Shown here: piece after piece, positions 15,052 through 23,426 of the stretch | Position numbering within the stretch: the stretch's first letter is position 1 | Layout of the letters: the number at the start of each line of letters is the position of its first letter | NCBI RefSeq assembly: GCF_020400655.1 | Contig: NZ_JAINRC010000018.1 | Location: 124,001-188,000, forward strand | Reading direction: 5' to 3' | Length of the DNA stretch: 64,000 nt | Origin: Streptomyces spinosus | GTDB taxonomy: Bacteria; Actinomycetota; Actinomycetes; Streptomycetales; Streptomycetaceae | Made by a program: the position numbers and the translations under genes | The notes under the pieces: generated by a model | Told to the model about the DNA's origin: nothing | What the model saw: the letters and a program-made list of their open reading frames with translations, nothing else | Database searches by the model: none

Positions 15052-16236
15052 ATGGACACCCCGCGCATCTCGCGCCGCGCGCGAGCCGTCGCGCCCTTCT
15101 ACGCCATGGAGTTCGGCAAGCATGCCGCCGCGCTGGAAGCCCAAGGGCACCACGTCGTCAAGCTCAGCCTGGGCGAACCCGATTTCGGTGCGCCCCCGGC
15201 CGTCCTGGAGGCCATGCGGGAGGCCATGGACGGAAGGCCCCTGCCGTACACGCCCGCCCTGGGTCTGCCCGCGTTGCGGCAGGCCATCGCCCGCTTCTAT
15301 CGGGACGTGCACGGCGTGCCGGTCGATCCCCGCCGGATCGTGGTGACCGCCGGTGCCTCCGCCGCCCTGGTCCTCGCCGCCGCCGCCCTCGTCGACCCCG
15401 GGGACGAGGTCCTCATCGCGGACCCCTCGTACCCCTGCAACCGCCAGATCATGGAGAGCTTCGGCGCCCGCGCCGTCCTCGTGCCCACCACCGCCGCCGG
15501 CCGCTTCCAGTTGGACGCCGCGTCCGTGCGGTCGCACTGGACGGACCGGACCCGCGGGGTCATGGTCGCCACACCGTCCAACCCGACCGGTACGTCCGTG
15601 CCGCCCGCCGAGCTGGCGGCGATCTGCGCCATGGCCCGCGAGCGCGGTGCGTGGCGCCTGGTCGACGAGATCTACCTCGACCTCGGCGACCACGACGAGC
15701 ACGGTCGCCCGCCGGCGAGCGTGCTGGCGTCCGACCCCGACGCCGTGGTCGTCAACAGTTTCTCGAAGTACTTCGGCATGACCGGCTGGCGGCTCGGCTG
15801 GTGCGTCGTCCCCGAGACGTACGTACCCGTGATGGAGCGCCTCGCCCAGAACTACTTCCTGTGCGCGTCGGCGCCCGCCCAGCAGGCCGCGCTGGCCTGT
15901 TTCACCCACGAGTCGCTCGCGGTCTGCGAGGAGCGCCGCGAGGAGTTCGTCCGGCGCCGCGCCCTCGCCATCGAGGGTCTGGAAGGCATCGGCCTGCCGG
16001 TGCCCGTGCGCCCCGACGGCGCGTTCTACGTGTACTTCGACGTCAGCGGCACCGGGCTCACCTCCTGGGAGTTCTGCGAACGGGCCCTGCGCGAGGCACA
16101 CGTCGCCCTCACCCCCGGCAGGGACTTCGGCATCCGCACGGCGGACACCCATGTCCGGCTCTCCTGCGCGGCGGCGGCGGACGAACTGCGTGAGGGCATC
16201 GCCCGCCTCGGCACGCTGCTGGCCACGCTCGGATGA
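15052..16236 (+). CDS. PLP-dependent class I/II aminotransferase
   Basis: The 394-residue fold-type I aminotransferase of the AspC/AAT-like subgroup has YTPALGLPALRQAI (substrate-binding region), SNPTG (PLP contact), DEIY, and the Schiff-base lysine in NSFSKYFGMTGWRLGW near residue 240. The C-terminal arginine segment DTHVRLSCA is present. It should transfer amino groups between an amino acid and a 2-oxoacid; the specificity is not visible. It stands alone, with the nearest same-strand gene 224 bp downstream and gene debris upstream, so a link to the hydrazine cluster is possible but not shown. Confidence 0.88.
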   Translation: MDTPRISRRARAVAPFYAMEFGKHAAALEAQGHHVVKLSLGEPDFGAPPAVLEAMREAMDGRPLPYTPALGLPALRQAIARFYRDVHGVPVDPRRIVVTAGASAALVLAAAALVDPGDEVLIADPSYPCNRQIMESFGARAVLVPTTAAGRFQLDAASVRSHWTDRTRGVMVATPSNPTGTSVPPAELAAICAMARERGAWRLVDEIYLDLGDHDEHGRPPASVLASDPDAVVVNSFSKYFGMTGWRLGWCVVPETYVPVMERLAQNYFLCASAPAQQAALACFTHESLAVCEERREEFVRRRALAIEGLEGIGLPVPVRPDGAFYVYFDVSGTGLTSWEFCERALREAHVALTPGRDFGIRTADTHVRLSCAAAADELREGIARLGTLLATLG

Positions 16237-16460
16237 CGTGTCGGGGCCCGCGGGCAGCTTGGCGCCGTTCGAAGGGTGACGCACCCGCTCCGCCGGACCG
16301 GGCCTGCGGCGGCAGCGGCGAGCGGGCCGAGCGTGACGGCCGGGACTAGACTGTCGGGGGTGTTTCCTCGCGGGGGAGCAGGAGACCGCCCAGAACACCT
16401 CGCTGGTCGGCCGTACGGTGACGCTTCGTCCTCACCGCATGCGCACGACAACCGGAAGCG

Positions 16461-17381
16461 GTGCCATCGGACATGATGCTGGCGATCGTCTTTGCCGTGC
16501 TTGCCGCGGGCAGCAACGCATGGGGAACCGTCCTGCAGCGGCGTGCCGCCGGCAGTGTCCCCGCCTCGCGGTCACCCCTCCGGCTCCTCGCCGGTCTGCT
16601 GCACAGACCGGCGTGGCTCGGCGGCATCCTCGGAGTGACGCTCTCGGCCCTCTTCCAGGCCTTGGCCCTGAACGCCGGATCACTGGCGACGGTACAGCCC
16701 GTCTTCATCCTGGAGCTGCCGATGGCCCTGCTGTTCGGCAGCTTCGTCTTCCGGGTGCAGGTGTCCGGCAAGGCGTGGTGGAGCGTGCTGTGCATCTTCG
16801 CGGGGCTGGCGGTCTTCCTGTTCTCGGCCGCCCCCACGGGGGGACGCGACCAGGTGCCCGGCCTGTGGTGGCCACCGACGATCGCCGTCGTCGGCGCGGT
16901 GGAGGCGGCACTGGCCGTCATCGGTCTGCGCCGGCCACCCGGTCTGGCCAGGGCCGCCTGTCTGGCAGCCGCTGCGGCCATCGGCAACGCGCTCACGGCG
17001 GCCCTGGTGAAGTCCGCCATGGACGTCCTGTCCCGGGACGGAGCGGCCGGTTTCCTCCTCGCCTGGCAGACGTACGGCTTCGCCGTCGCGGGATCGCTCT
17101 CCATCGTGTTGCTCGGATACGCCATGCAAGGCGGCCCACTGATCGCCTCCCAGCCGGCCCTGACGCTGGGCGACGCCGCGGTCAGCTTCGCTCTGGGGGT
17201 GACGTTGTACGCGGAGTCGCCCCGGCAGGGGTTGTGGCTCGTACCGGCCCTCGCCGGTCTGGCGCTCCTTGCTTACGGCGTCTTCGCGCTCTCCCGCACC
17301 CGGTGCCTGGCCAAGTGCGTCAACCATGACGAGCGGGACGAGGACAGGGACGTGGGTCAGCGCGCCGCGGCGATCATGTGA
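16461..17381 (+). CDS. DMT-superfamily transporter (NIPA/EamA-like)
   Basis: The 306-residue, very hydrophobic protein has about nine or ten predicted membrane helices and no signal cleavage site. The pattern LAAGSNAWGTVLQRRAA at the N-terminus and PVFILELPMALLF near residue 80 are typical of actinobacterial DMT-family transporters of unknown substrate. The GTG is very close to its GGAAG site; an ATG 12 nt downstream is an equal alternative. The C-terminal tail (last 30 residues) is charged and cytoplasmic. Confidence 0.75.
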   Translation: MPSDMMLAIVFAVLAAGSNAWGTVLQRRAAGSVPASRSPLRLLAGLLHRPAWLGGILGVTLSALFQALALNAGSLATVQPVFILELPMALLFGSFVFRVQVSGKAWWSVLCIFAGLAVFLFSAAPTGGRDQVPGLWWPPTIAVVGAVEAALAVIGLRRPPGLARAACLAAAAAIGNALTAALVKSAMDVLSRDGAAGFLLAWQTYGFAVAGSLSIVLLGYAMQGGPLIASQPALTLGDAAVSFALGVTLYAESPRQGLWLVPALAGLALLAYGVFALSRTRCLAKCVNHDERDEDRDVGQRAAAIM

Positions 17382-17448
17382 CGTCCCGGCGTTCCGGCCG
17401 AAGGGACGGGCAGGGACGCGTCCGGCGCGGCTTCCGTCGGACCGTCGG

Positions 17449-18057
17449 TCAGTCGGCGCCGAGCTGGGACAGCAGGGTCTGGTTGTCCTCGATGTGCCAG
17501 TCCTCGACGATCCGCCGCTCGCCGACGTGCTGGATGTCGATGGCGTTGAAGTCCACCTCCTGGCCCTTGCCCCGGACTCCGTCGAAGGTGCCGGTGAAGT
17601 GGCCCCTGAAGACGAGCCGAGCGGTGATCTTGTCACCGGTGATCAGCAGGTCGGCCAGTTCGCACGTCAGATCGGGCACGGCGGCGCGGAAGTTCCGGGA
17701 GGCGGACAGGGGGCCTTCGGGGCCCTGCGGCCGGCCGGGCGGCAGGGTGTTGTCCACGAAGTCCGGGCTGACCGACGCGTCGAGGTACTTCTTCTCGCCC
17801 GTGTTCCAGAAGGTGTACAGCTGCTGCGCGAGACGTACCTCCAGCGCCGCCCGGTGCTCGCCGATCGAGCGGTCCACCGTCAGTGCCGTCGGCCTCACCA
17901 GGCCGGGTGAGCCGTCGACCAGCTTCCAGGGCCAGGCGTGGGAGCCGGCCGGCTGCCGGTCCTCGGCGACGGACGGCCCTGCGGCCAGCGCGGTGCCGGC
18001 CGCGACGGAGGCGGCGACGGCGGCCGCCACCGCGGCGCGAGTGAGCTTGCGGGACAT
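17449..18057 (-). CDS. Secreted SnoaL-like (NTF2-fold) protein
   Basis: The 202-residue protein begins with a Sec signal peptide (hydrophobic stretch 8-30, cleavage likely after AEA/LAAG). The mature part contains a SnoaL/NTF2-like domain (about 70-195), with YTFWNTGEKKYLDASVSPDFVDNTLPPGRPQG and a final DWHIEDNQTLLSQLG. SnoaL-like proteins range from polyketide cyclases to ligand carriers; the catalytic residues cannot be assigned here. It is 59 nt downstream of the royal-jelly-type propeller gene on the same strand, so both secreted proteins are probably co-expressed. Confidence 0.75.
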   Translation of the reverse strand: MSRKLTRAAVAAAVAASVAAGTALAAGPSVAEDRQPAGSHAWPWKLVDGSPGLVRPTALTVDRSIGEHRAALEVRLAQQLYTFWNTGEKKYLDASVSPDFVDNTLPPGRPQGPEGPLSASRNFRAAVPDLTCELADLLITGDKITARLVFRGHFTGTFDGVRGKGQEVDFNAIDIQHVGERRIVEDWHIEDNQTLLSQLGAD

Positions 18058-18116
18058 GCGGGAATCTGCCTTTCGGTCGACGGGTTGCGGGAGGGGGTGG
18101 CCCGGGCCGGTCCGGG

Positions 18117-19313
18117 TCAGCGGCGTGCCGGTCCGCTGCCGATGGGCAGGCGGTAGAGCACGTACGGCTTGCGCCGCAGGTCGGTGCCGCCGTTGTAGGC
18201 GGCCTGGCGGTTGAGCTGATTGGCGATGACGTAGAGCTTGTGGTCGTAGCCGATGGAGAACGTGTCGGGCCAGCTGAGCCGCTCGTCCCGCACCAGCGTG
18301 TGGTAGGTGCCGTCGGTGTCGCGGCGGACGATCGCCTTGCGCTCGATGTCACCCGCGTACACGCGTCCCGCGCGGTCGGTCTCCAGGCCGTCGGACATCC
18401 CCTTCACACCCAGGTCGTGCACCGCGATGGCGGTCTTCCGGGGACGGGTGAGGTCGCGGGTGCGGACCGCGTACAGCCGCCGGCTGGACAGCGGGCAGTA
18501 GTACAGCCACTCGCCGTCGGGGCTCAGCGCGATACCGTCCACGCCGATGCCGATGGGCGTCCCCGCGGACGTGCGGTCCGGACGGCTGAGCATCGGCCGG
18601 CCGTCGACCGTCGGCACGAAACCCGGTTCCGGCAGCGTCGACGGGGCGTCGTCCAGGTGCCGCCACGACTCGCCCGTGGCCAGGTTCACGACGATCAGCC
18701 CGTTGGGGCCGTCCGGTGTGGCATCGGTGAGGTAGGCGAAGCCGTGGACCAGATCGAAGCGCACGTCGTTGACGAAGCTGCGCGGACCGGCGACCGAGGC
18801 GGGCAGGACGATCGTGCGCACCACCTTGTCGGTGGCCAGGTCGACGGCCACCAGCTTGGGCCCGCCGTACGGCGCGTCGGCCCACTCCACTCGGCCGGTG
18901 TCGACCACCCACAGCCGGTCGGCGGCGTCCACGACGACGCTCTGCACCCCCAGGAAGTGGCGCTCCGGGGCGGCCGTGTCAGGGGTGTTGGTCTCCCGGT
19001 CCGGGTAGGCGACGGGCTTGCCGTGCCGGATCTCCGCCACGGTGAAGGGCACGTCGTCCCCCCACCGGGGGAAGTTCACGAAGACGCGGCCGCCGCGTGA
19101 GACCGTGACACCGGTCGGCATCGCACCGTCGAACGTGGCCACCGTCTCCAACCGCGGCGCGTGCGGGCGCGCTTGCGGGGCGGCGCCGCCCGGCCGCGGG
19201 GCGGCCTCCGCCTGCCCGGCGCCGACCGCCAGGGCCGCGCCCAGGGCGAGGGGCACGGCGAGCACGGTACGCCGGTCCGGGCCCGTCGTCGAAGCGGGAT
19301 CGGGGGTACGCAT
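18117..19313 (-). CDS. Secreted major royal jelly/yellow-family beta-propeller
   Basis: The 398-residue protein has a Tat-like leader (DRRTVLAVPLALGAALAVGAG, cleavage near AEA, about residue 37). The body is a six-bladed propeller of the MRJP/yellow (dopachrome-conversion-related) family, with HFLGVQSVVVDAADRLWVVDTG, SFVNDVRFD, GIGVDGIALSPDGEWLYYCPL and SDGLETDRAGRVYAGD. Bacterial members are exported and of unknown or lactonase-like activity. It heads a two-gene unit with the SnoaL-like protein. The 273-bp divergent region before the TDT transporter gene probably holds its promoter. Confidence 0.82.
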   Translation of the reverse strand: MRTPDPASTTGPDRRTVLAVPLALGAALAVGAGQAEAAPRPGGAAPQARPHAPRLETVATFDGAMPTGVTVSRGGRVFVNFPRWGDDVPFTVAEIRHGKPVAYPDRETNTPDTAAPERHFLGVQSVVVDAADRLWVVDTGRVEWADAPYGGPKLVAVDLATDKVVRTIVLPASVAGPRSFVNDVRFDLVHGFAYLTDATPDGPNGLIVVNLATGESWRHLDDAPSTLPEPGFVPTVDGRPMLSRPDRTSAGTPIGIGVDGIALSPDGEWLYYCPLSSRRLYAVRTRDLTRPRKTAIAVHDLGVKGMSDGLETDRAGRVYAGDIERKAIVRRDTDGTYHTLVRDERLSWPDTFSIGYDHKLYVIANQLNRQAAYNGGTDLRRKPYVLYRLPIGSGPARR

Positions 19314-19426
19314 GGGGACTGGCTCCCAACTGTGCTGGGGCCTTCGCGAAGAAGGTCACCTCGGGTTGCTTTCCGCATCACCCTGGTACGGGACGCCCGA
19401 TGATTCAAATGATTCGATGTGCTCGA

Positions 19427-19488
19427 TTCCATAGATTTCACGCATGGCGGCGGTCGCCCTCGAGATCTCATGCGTTGCACCTATGGAA
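19427..19488. promoter_or_regulatory. Inverted repeat in the divergent MRJP/TDT promoter region
   Basis: TTCCATAG (19427-19434) and CTATGGAA (19481-19488) are exact inverses 46 bp apart in AT-richer DNA. Just right lies ATGAGAATCAT, a near palindrome reminiscent of metal-regulator sites. Any of these could be an operator; none can be named. Confidence 0.35.
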
Positions 19489-19586
19489 ACGATGAGAATC
19501 ATTCCTTGGACTCATGAGGTGATGGGGCGCAAGATCGGAGCGTCCTCGGAAACAGGACGTCAACCGCCCGAATCACTGGAGTCCCG

Positions 19587-20612
19587 ATGTCCGTATCCAC
19601 CCTCCGTCCGGGCCGGTCCGCCGGCGCCGCGCGACGCGCCCGGGCCAGGCTTCCGCTCAACGCCTTCGGCATCTCCTTCGGCCTGTCCGGGCTGGCGGGG
19701 ACCTGGACCGCCGCAGCCGGCCTCGGGGCGCCGCGGATGATCGGGACCGTCCTCTGGCTGGTGGCCGCGACCGCGTGGCTGGTGACCGTGGTGCGCTACG
19801 CCGCGGCCGGGCTCGGACCGCACGAGGTCGCCGACGATCTGCGCCATCCCGTTCTCGGCCCGTTCGCCGCCCTCGTGCCCGCCGCCGCCTCGCTGCTGTC
19901 GGCCCGGCTCGCCATGTCGTTCCCGCTGGTGGGGAGGGGGCTGGTGTGGGTCATGCTGACCCTCGGCGCCGGCTTCGGCGCGTGGTTCGTCGCCAGGCTG
20001 CTGACCGTGCCGCGCGATCCGGCGACGCTGCACGGCGGCCATCTGCTGCCCACGGTCGCGGCGTCCCTGATCTCGGCCCAATCGGTCGCGACGATCGGTC
20101 ACCCCGGTGCGGCGAAGGTGCTGTTCGCCGCGGGCATCCTGTTCTGGCTGCTGATCGGGAGCCTGCTGCTGACCCGCTTCGTGACCGGTCCCGAACTCCC
20201 GCGGCCGCTGCTGCCCACCCTGGCGATCTTCTCGGCGCCGCCCGCCGTCGCGGGCAACGCCTGGTGGGTGATCACCGGGGGCCGGCCCGGAACGGTCCAC
20301 GAGATCCTGCTCGGCACGATGGCCGCCCTGCTCCTGCCCCACCTCGCCCTGGTGAGGCAGTACCTGCGGCTCCCCTTCGGCCTCGGTTTCTGGGCCCTCA
20401 CCTTCACCACCGCGGCGAGTGCGACCTACGGGATCCGGCTGCTGTCCCTCACCGGGGCGCCGTGGAGCACCCCGCTGGGCTGGGCCGTGGTCGCCGTCGC
20501 CACCGGTGTCATCGGAGCCGTCGCCGTCCGCTCCCTGGCCCTGGTCCCCTTCCACCGGACGCGCCGTCACCACACCGGCCGCAGCGCGCACCCGGCGACG
20601 GCAGCCTGCTGA
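19587..20612 (+). CDS. TDT/SLAC1-family transporter (TehA-like)
   Basis: The 341-residue integral membrane protein has about ten helices. The opening LPLNAFGISFGLSGLAGTWTAAA and the central SLISAQSVATIG and FWALTFTTAASAT are characteristic of the tellurite-resistance/dicarboxylate (TehA, MaeP, SLAC1) fold, where a conserved Phe gates the anion pore. Likely substrates are anions such as C4-dicarboxylates, sulfite or chloride. The ATG follows a long leader with AT-rich elements. No tehB or metal-resistance genes are adjacent, so tellurite resistance is not supported. Confidence 0.82.
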   Translation: MSVSTLRPGRSAGAARRARARLPLNAFGISFGLSGLAGTWTAAAGLGAPRMIGTVLWLVAATAWLVTVVRYAAAGLGPHEVADDLRHPVLGPFAALVPAAASLLSARLAMSFPLVGRGLVWVMLTLGAGFGAWFVARLLTVPRDPATLHGGHLLPTVAASLISAQSVATIGHPGAAKVLFAAGILFWLLIGSLLLTRFVTGPELPRPLLPTLAIFSAPPAVAGNAWWVITGGRPGTVHEILLGTMAALLLPHLALVRQYLRLPFGLGFWALTFTTAASATYGIRLLSLTGAPWSTPLGWAVVAVATGVIGAVAVRSLALVPFHRTRRHHTGRSAHPATAAC

Positions 20613-20653
20613 AGCGCGGCACACTGTCTCTTTCCCCGGGTCTGCGCACCACT

Positions 20654-20977
20654 TCAGTACGGCCGGCACGTCGCCAGGTGGTCCGGATGGCCGTGTCGGC
20701 CCAGGTAGCCCTCCCCGACCGTGGTGACGGCGCCCGGGGGGAGCGTGGCGCAGGGGCCGGCCGCCCCGTCCTGGTAGGCCACCGAGACGCTGACGGTGTC
20801 GTCACAGTTGTTGGCGGCGGTGGTGTAGCGCCAGCTCTCGTACATCGCCACGCAAGCCGGGGCGGGGGGCGCGGGTGCCTCGCCCTGCGCGAGGGCGGGT
20901 GCGGCCGGGCCGAGCGGAAAGGTCAATACGGTGAAGCCTGCCGCGGACGTCGTGATCCGTTTCGTCCAGGATCGCAC
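20654..20977 (-). CDS. Secreted alpha-amylase inhibitor, tendamistat family
   Basis: The protein has 107 residues from GTG 20977, which has GAGGAG at good spacing; longer in-frame starts lack one. Residues 1-31 form a Sec signal ending ALA-Q. The mature domain has four cysteines (42, 58, 76, 104) with spacings 16, 18 and 28, the same as the two disulfides of tendamistat, and the inhibitory Trp-Arg-Tyr triad at 49-51, seven residues after the first Cys as in tendamistat. VTTVGEGYLGRHGHPDHLATC closes the domain. It should block mammalian-type alpha-amylases. It is a single gene convergent with the TDT transporter. The call is strong. Confidence 0.92.
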   Translation of the reverse strand: MRSWTKRITTSAAGFTVLTFPLGPAAPALAQGEAPAPPAPACVAMYESWRYTTAANNCDDTVSVSVAYQDGAAGPCATLPPGAVTTVGEGYLGRHGHPDHLATCRPY

Positions 20978-21446
20978 TGTCTGACTCCTCGCCTTGTTGT
21001 GCACCTGTGGAGAGGGATGCGCCCGATGAGCGCTCGTCCCGTTCAAGTCGTGAAGCTTTCAGGAGGGCGGGCGAGGCGTAAACCGAAGCCGCCCGCTTTC
21101 GGTCAGGGCGTCGCTTCCAGCCCGAGCGGCCGTCGCCGGTGCACAACGGCCGGAGGGTTGTGCGACCCGGTGGACGGGGCTTCAACCTTTTCAGTGGCCT
21201 CCGTCCGGTGCGTACGGTCCGGCCAGGTCGTCGGGCCGGACGGCCGGGCGGGGTCCTCGCCTCTGCAAGGCGTCCCGGCGTGGCTCGGCGGCAATGTGGC
21301 CGGTTGGTGACGGTGACACCGGGCCCGCGGGGCCGAGTGCCGTCTCACGTGCGGCGGTACGGCGTTCGATGCACGCTGGGAGAGAGAAGCGGGTCCCCCG
21401 CCCGGGGCCGGCTGTGATCGGCGGGCGGCAGCGGGAAGGAAGTGCG
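20978..21446. other. 469-bp intergenic region
   Basis: This is the divergent region between the amylase inhibitor and the SDR. No gene is supported. The stretch from 20997 to 21090 is somewhat less GC-rich and likely contains the inhibitor promoter. Confidence 0.4.
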
Positions 21447-22133
21447 ATGGAGATCGAAGGTTCGGTCGCCCTGGTGACCGGGGCGAACCGCGGCATCGGC
21501 CACGCGTTCGCCCGCGCGCTGATCGCACGGGGAGCGGCGAAGGTCTACGCCGGTGTCCGCGATCCGGCGAGCGTGAGCGACGAAGACCTGATCGCGCTCC
21601 GTCTGGACGTCACCGTGCCGGAGGAGGTCGCCGCGGCGGCCGAGGCCGCCGACGACGTCACCATCGTGATCAACAACGCGGGCGTCGGGGGCTTCGACAC
21701 CAAGCTGCTGACGGGCTCCTTCGACGGCGCGCGCGAGGCGATGGAGATCAACTACTTCGGTACCTGGGCCGTCTCCCGTGCCTTCGCCCCGGTCCTGGCC
21801 CGCAACGGCGGCGGCGCACTGATCAACATGCTGTCGACGGCCTCGTGGGCGTCCCGGCCGGACTATCCCGGGTACGCGGCCTCCAAAGCGGCCCAGTGGT
21901 CCTTGACGGGCGCGCTGCGGGAGGGCCTGCGCGAGCAGGGGACCCTCGTGATCGGGGTCCACGCCGGTTTCGTGGAGACGGATCTCAGCTCCTTCACGGA
22001 CGCGGCGAAGATCGGCGTGGAGGATGTCGCCGAGCAGACCATGGACGCTCTGGCGCACGACCGGGCCGAGGTCCTCACCGACGAGCGGACCCGGCAGGTC
22101 AAGCGCGCCCTGTCGCGACCGGTCGAACGGTGA
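21447..22133 (+). CDS. SDR family oxidoreductase
   Basis: The 228-residue classical SDR starts at an ATG with GGAAGGAAG upstream. Residues TGANRGIG (11-18) bind NAD(P), NNAG (76-79) follows, and the Tyr143/Lys147 pair in GYAASK completes the active site. The short length and the HAGFVETDLSSF ending match the SDR subgroup often found as stand-alone reductases in Streptomyces. It is convergent with the GH29 gene and unlinked to a pathway. Confidence 0.82.
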   Translation: MEIEGSVALVTGANRGIGHAFARALIARGAAKVYAGVRDPASVSDEDLIALRLDVTVPEEVAAAAEAADDVTIVINNAGVGGFDTKLLTGSFDGAREAMEINYFGTWAVSRAFAPVLARNGGGALINMLSTASWASRPDYPGYAASKAAQWSLTGALREGLREQGTLVIGVHAGFVETDLSSFTDAAKIGVEDVAEQTMDALAHDRAEVLTDERTRQVKRALSRPVER

Positions 22134-22172
22134 AGGGTCCCGTGCGGCGGCGTCCGGGAAGGAGCACCGCGG

Positions 22173-23423
22173 TCAGAACCGGCCCGCCCCCCGGTACAGC
22201 TCCAGTTCGCCGTCCAGTTCGACGGCGAGGACGGTGGCGTGCGGGTCGAGGTCGGACGCGGCCGGCGGGTCGATCCACAGCACCCCGACCGCCTCGTGGA
22301 GTCCGCCGGTCACCCGGTGGCCCAGTTCGGTCCCGGTGCCGAGGACGGTGACCCTGTCGACCTTGGTGGCCAGGCCCCGGACGCCGATCTCGGCGCGCGG
22401 GGCGTCGAACACGGTGAGGTAGAGGGTGCGCCGGTCGGGAGAGAGGGTGCTGGGACCGTAGTGGTGCCCGGCCGGCAGGCCGCGCACGGTGCCGTACACC
22501 GCCTCCGCGTGTCTGCGGATCCACTCCCCCAGCCCTTCCAGGCGCTCGGCCTGCGGACGCGGGATGGTGCCGTCCTCCATGGGGCCGACGTCGAGCAGCA
22601 GGTTGCCGCCGCCGCCGATGGTCTCGGTGAAGTAGCGGATCAGCTGGGCGAGCGACTTGTGGTTGTGGTCGTGGTGCTGGTAGCCCCACGAGTCGTTGAT
22701 CGTCAGGCACAGTTCCCAGGGGCCGTCCGGGGGTACGACGGGGGCGCCTTGTTCGGGGGTGGCGTAGTCGCCCTCGCCGAGCATGCGTGCGTTGAACACG
22801 ACGTGCGGGACGTAGGAACGGACGAGCGCGGCCAGTTCGGGGATGCGCCACTGCTCCTCGCTGCGCTCCCATTCGCCGTCGAACCACATCAGGTCCGGCC
22901 GGTAGCGGGAGGCCAGCTCCCGTACCTGGCCGTTGCGGTAGGCGATGAACCGCTCCCAGGCGTCCGGGTCCTCGTCCCCCGGGGCCGCTTCCGAGTAGCG
23001 GTTGTCCTCCAGCTCCGGCGGGCGGCCCGGCTTGCGGGTGCTGGCGTAGTCGGGGTGGTTCCAGTCGGAGTGCGAGTAGTACAGGCCCACCTTCAGGCCC
23101 CTTTCACGCAGGGCGTCGGCGTAGGGGCCGACGTAGTCCCTGCCGAGGCCGAGGTCGCCGTACGCCGTGTCCCACAGGGCGACGCCGTCGTGGTGACGGC
23201 TGGTCAGGACGGCGTACCCGGCGCCCGCGCGGGCGAACAGGTCCGCCCATGCCCGGGGGTCGTAGTGGGCGCCGGTGAAGCGCTCCAGCTGGGACATGTA
23301 CCGGTCGTGCGGCACGACGTCGTCGTAGAAGGACCAGGACTCCTGGACCCCGTCGACGGCGTAGATGCCCCAGTGCACGAAGATCCCCAGCTTGGCGTCG
23401 GTGAACCAGGGTTGCATCGCCAT
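22173..23423 (-). CDS. GH29 alpha-L-fucosidase
   Basis: The protein has 416 residues and no signal peptide. The N-terminal catalytic barrel has the GH29 segments WFTDAKLGIFVHWGIYA (5-21), LTSRHHDGVALW and the nucleophile region LMWFDGEWE (Asp near 189), then GGGNLLLDVGPMEDGTIP. A small beta-sandwich follows. It should remove L-fucose from oligosaccharides in the cytoplasm. The ATG is 3 nt after the stop of the GH38 gene, so the two are translationally coupled. Confidence 0.9.
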   Translation of the reverse strand: MAMQPWFTDAKLGIFVHWGIYAVDGVQESWSFYDDVVPHDRYMSQLERFTGAHYDPRAWADLFARAGAGYAVLTSRHHDGVALWDTAYGDLGLGRDYVGPYADALRERGLKVGLYYSHSDWNHPDYASTRKPGRPPELEDNRYSEAAPGDEDPDAWERFIAYRNGQVRELASRYRPDLMWFDGEWERSEEQWRIPELAALVRSYVPHVVFNARMLGEGDYATPEQGAPVVPPDGPWELCLTINDSWGYQHHDHNHKSLAQLIRYFTETIGGGGNLLLDVGPMEDGTIPRPQAERLEGLGEWIRRHAEAVYGTVRGLPAGHHYGPSTLSPDRRTLYLTVFDAPRAEIGVRGLATKVDRVTVLGTGTELGHRVTGGLHEAVGVLWIDPPAASDLDPHATVLAVELDGELELYRGAGRF

Positions 23424-23426
23424 CGG

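Noticed and set aside
19499..19515. Zur/Fur box before the TDT transporter
   Set aside because: ATGAGAATCAT is only a partial match to known metal-regulator sites, and no metal genes are adjacent.
19587..20612. Tellurite resistance gene
   Set aside because: The TehA-like fold is shared by many anion channels and there is no tehB or ter gene nearby.
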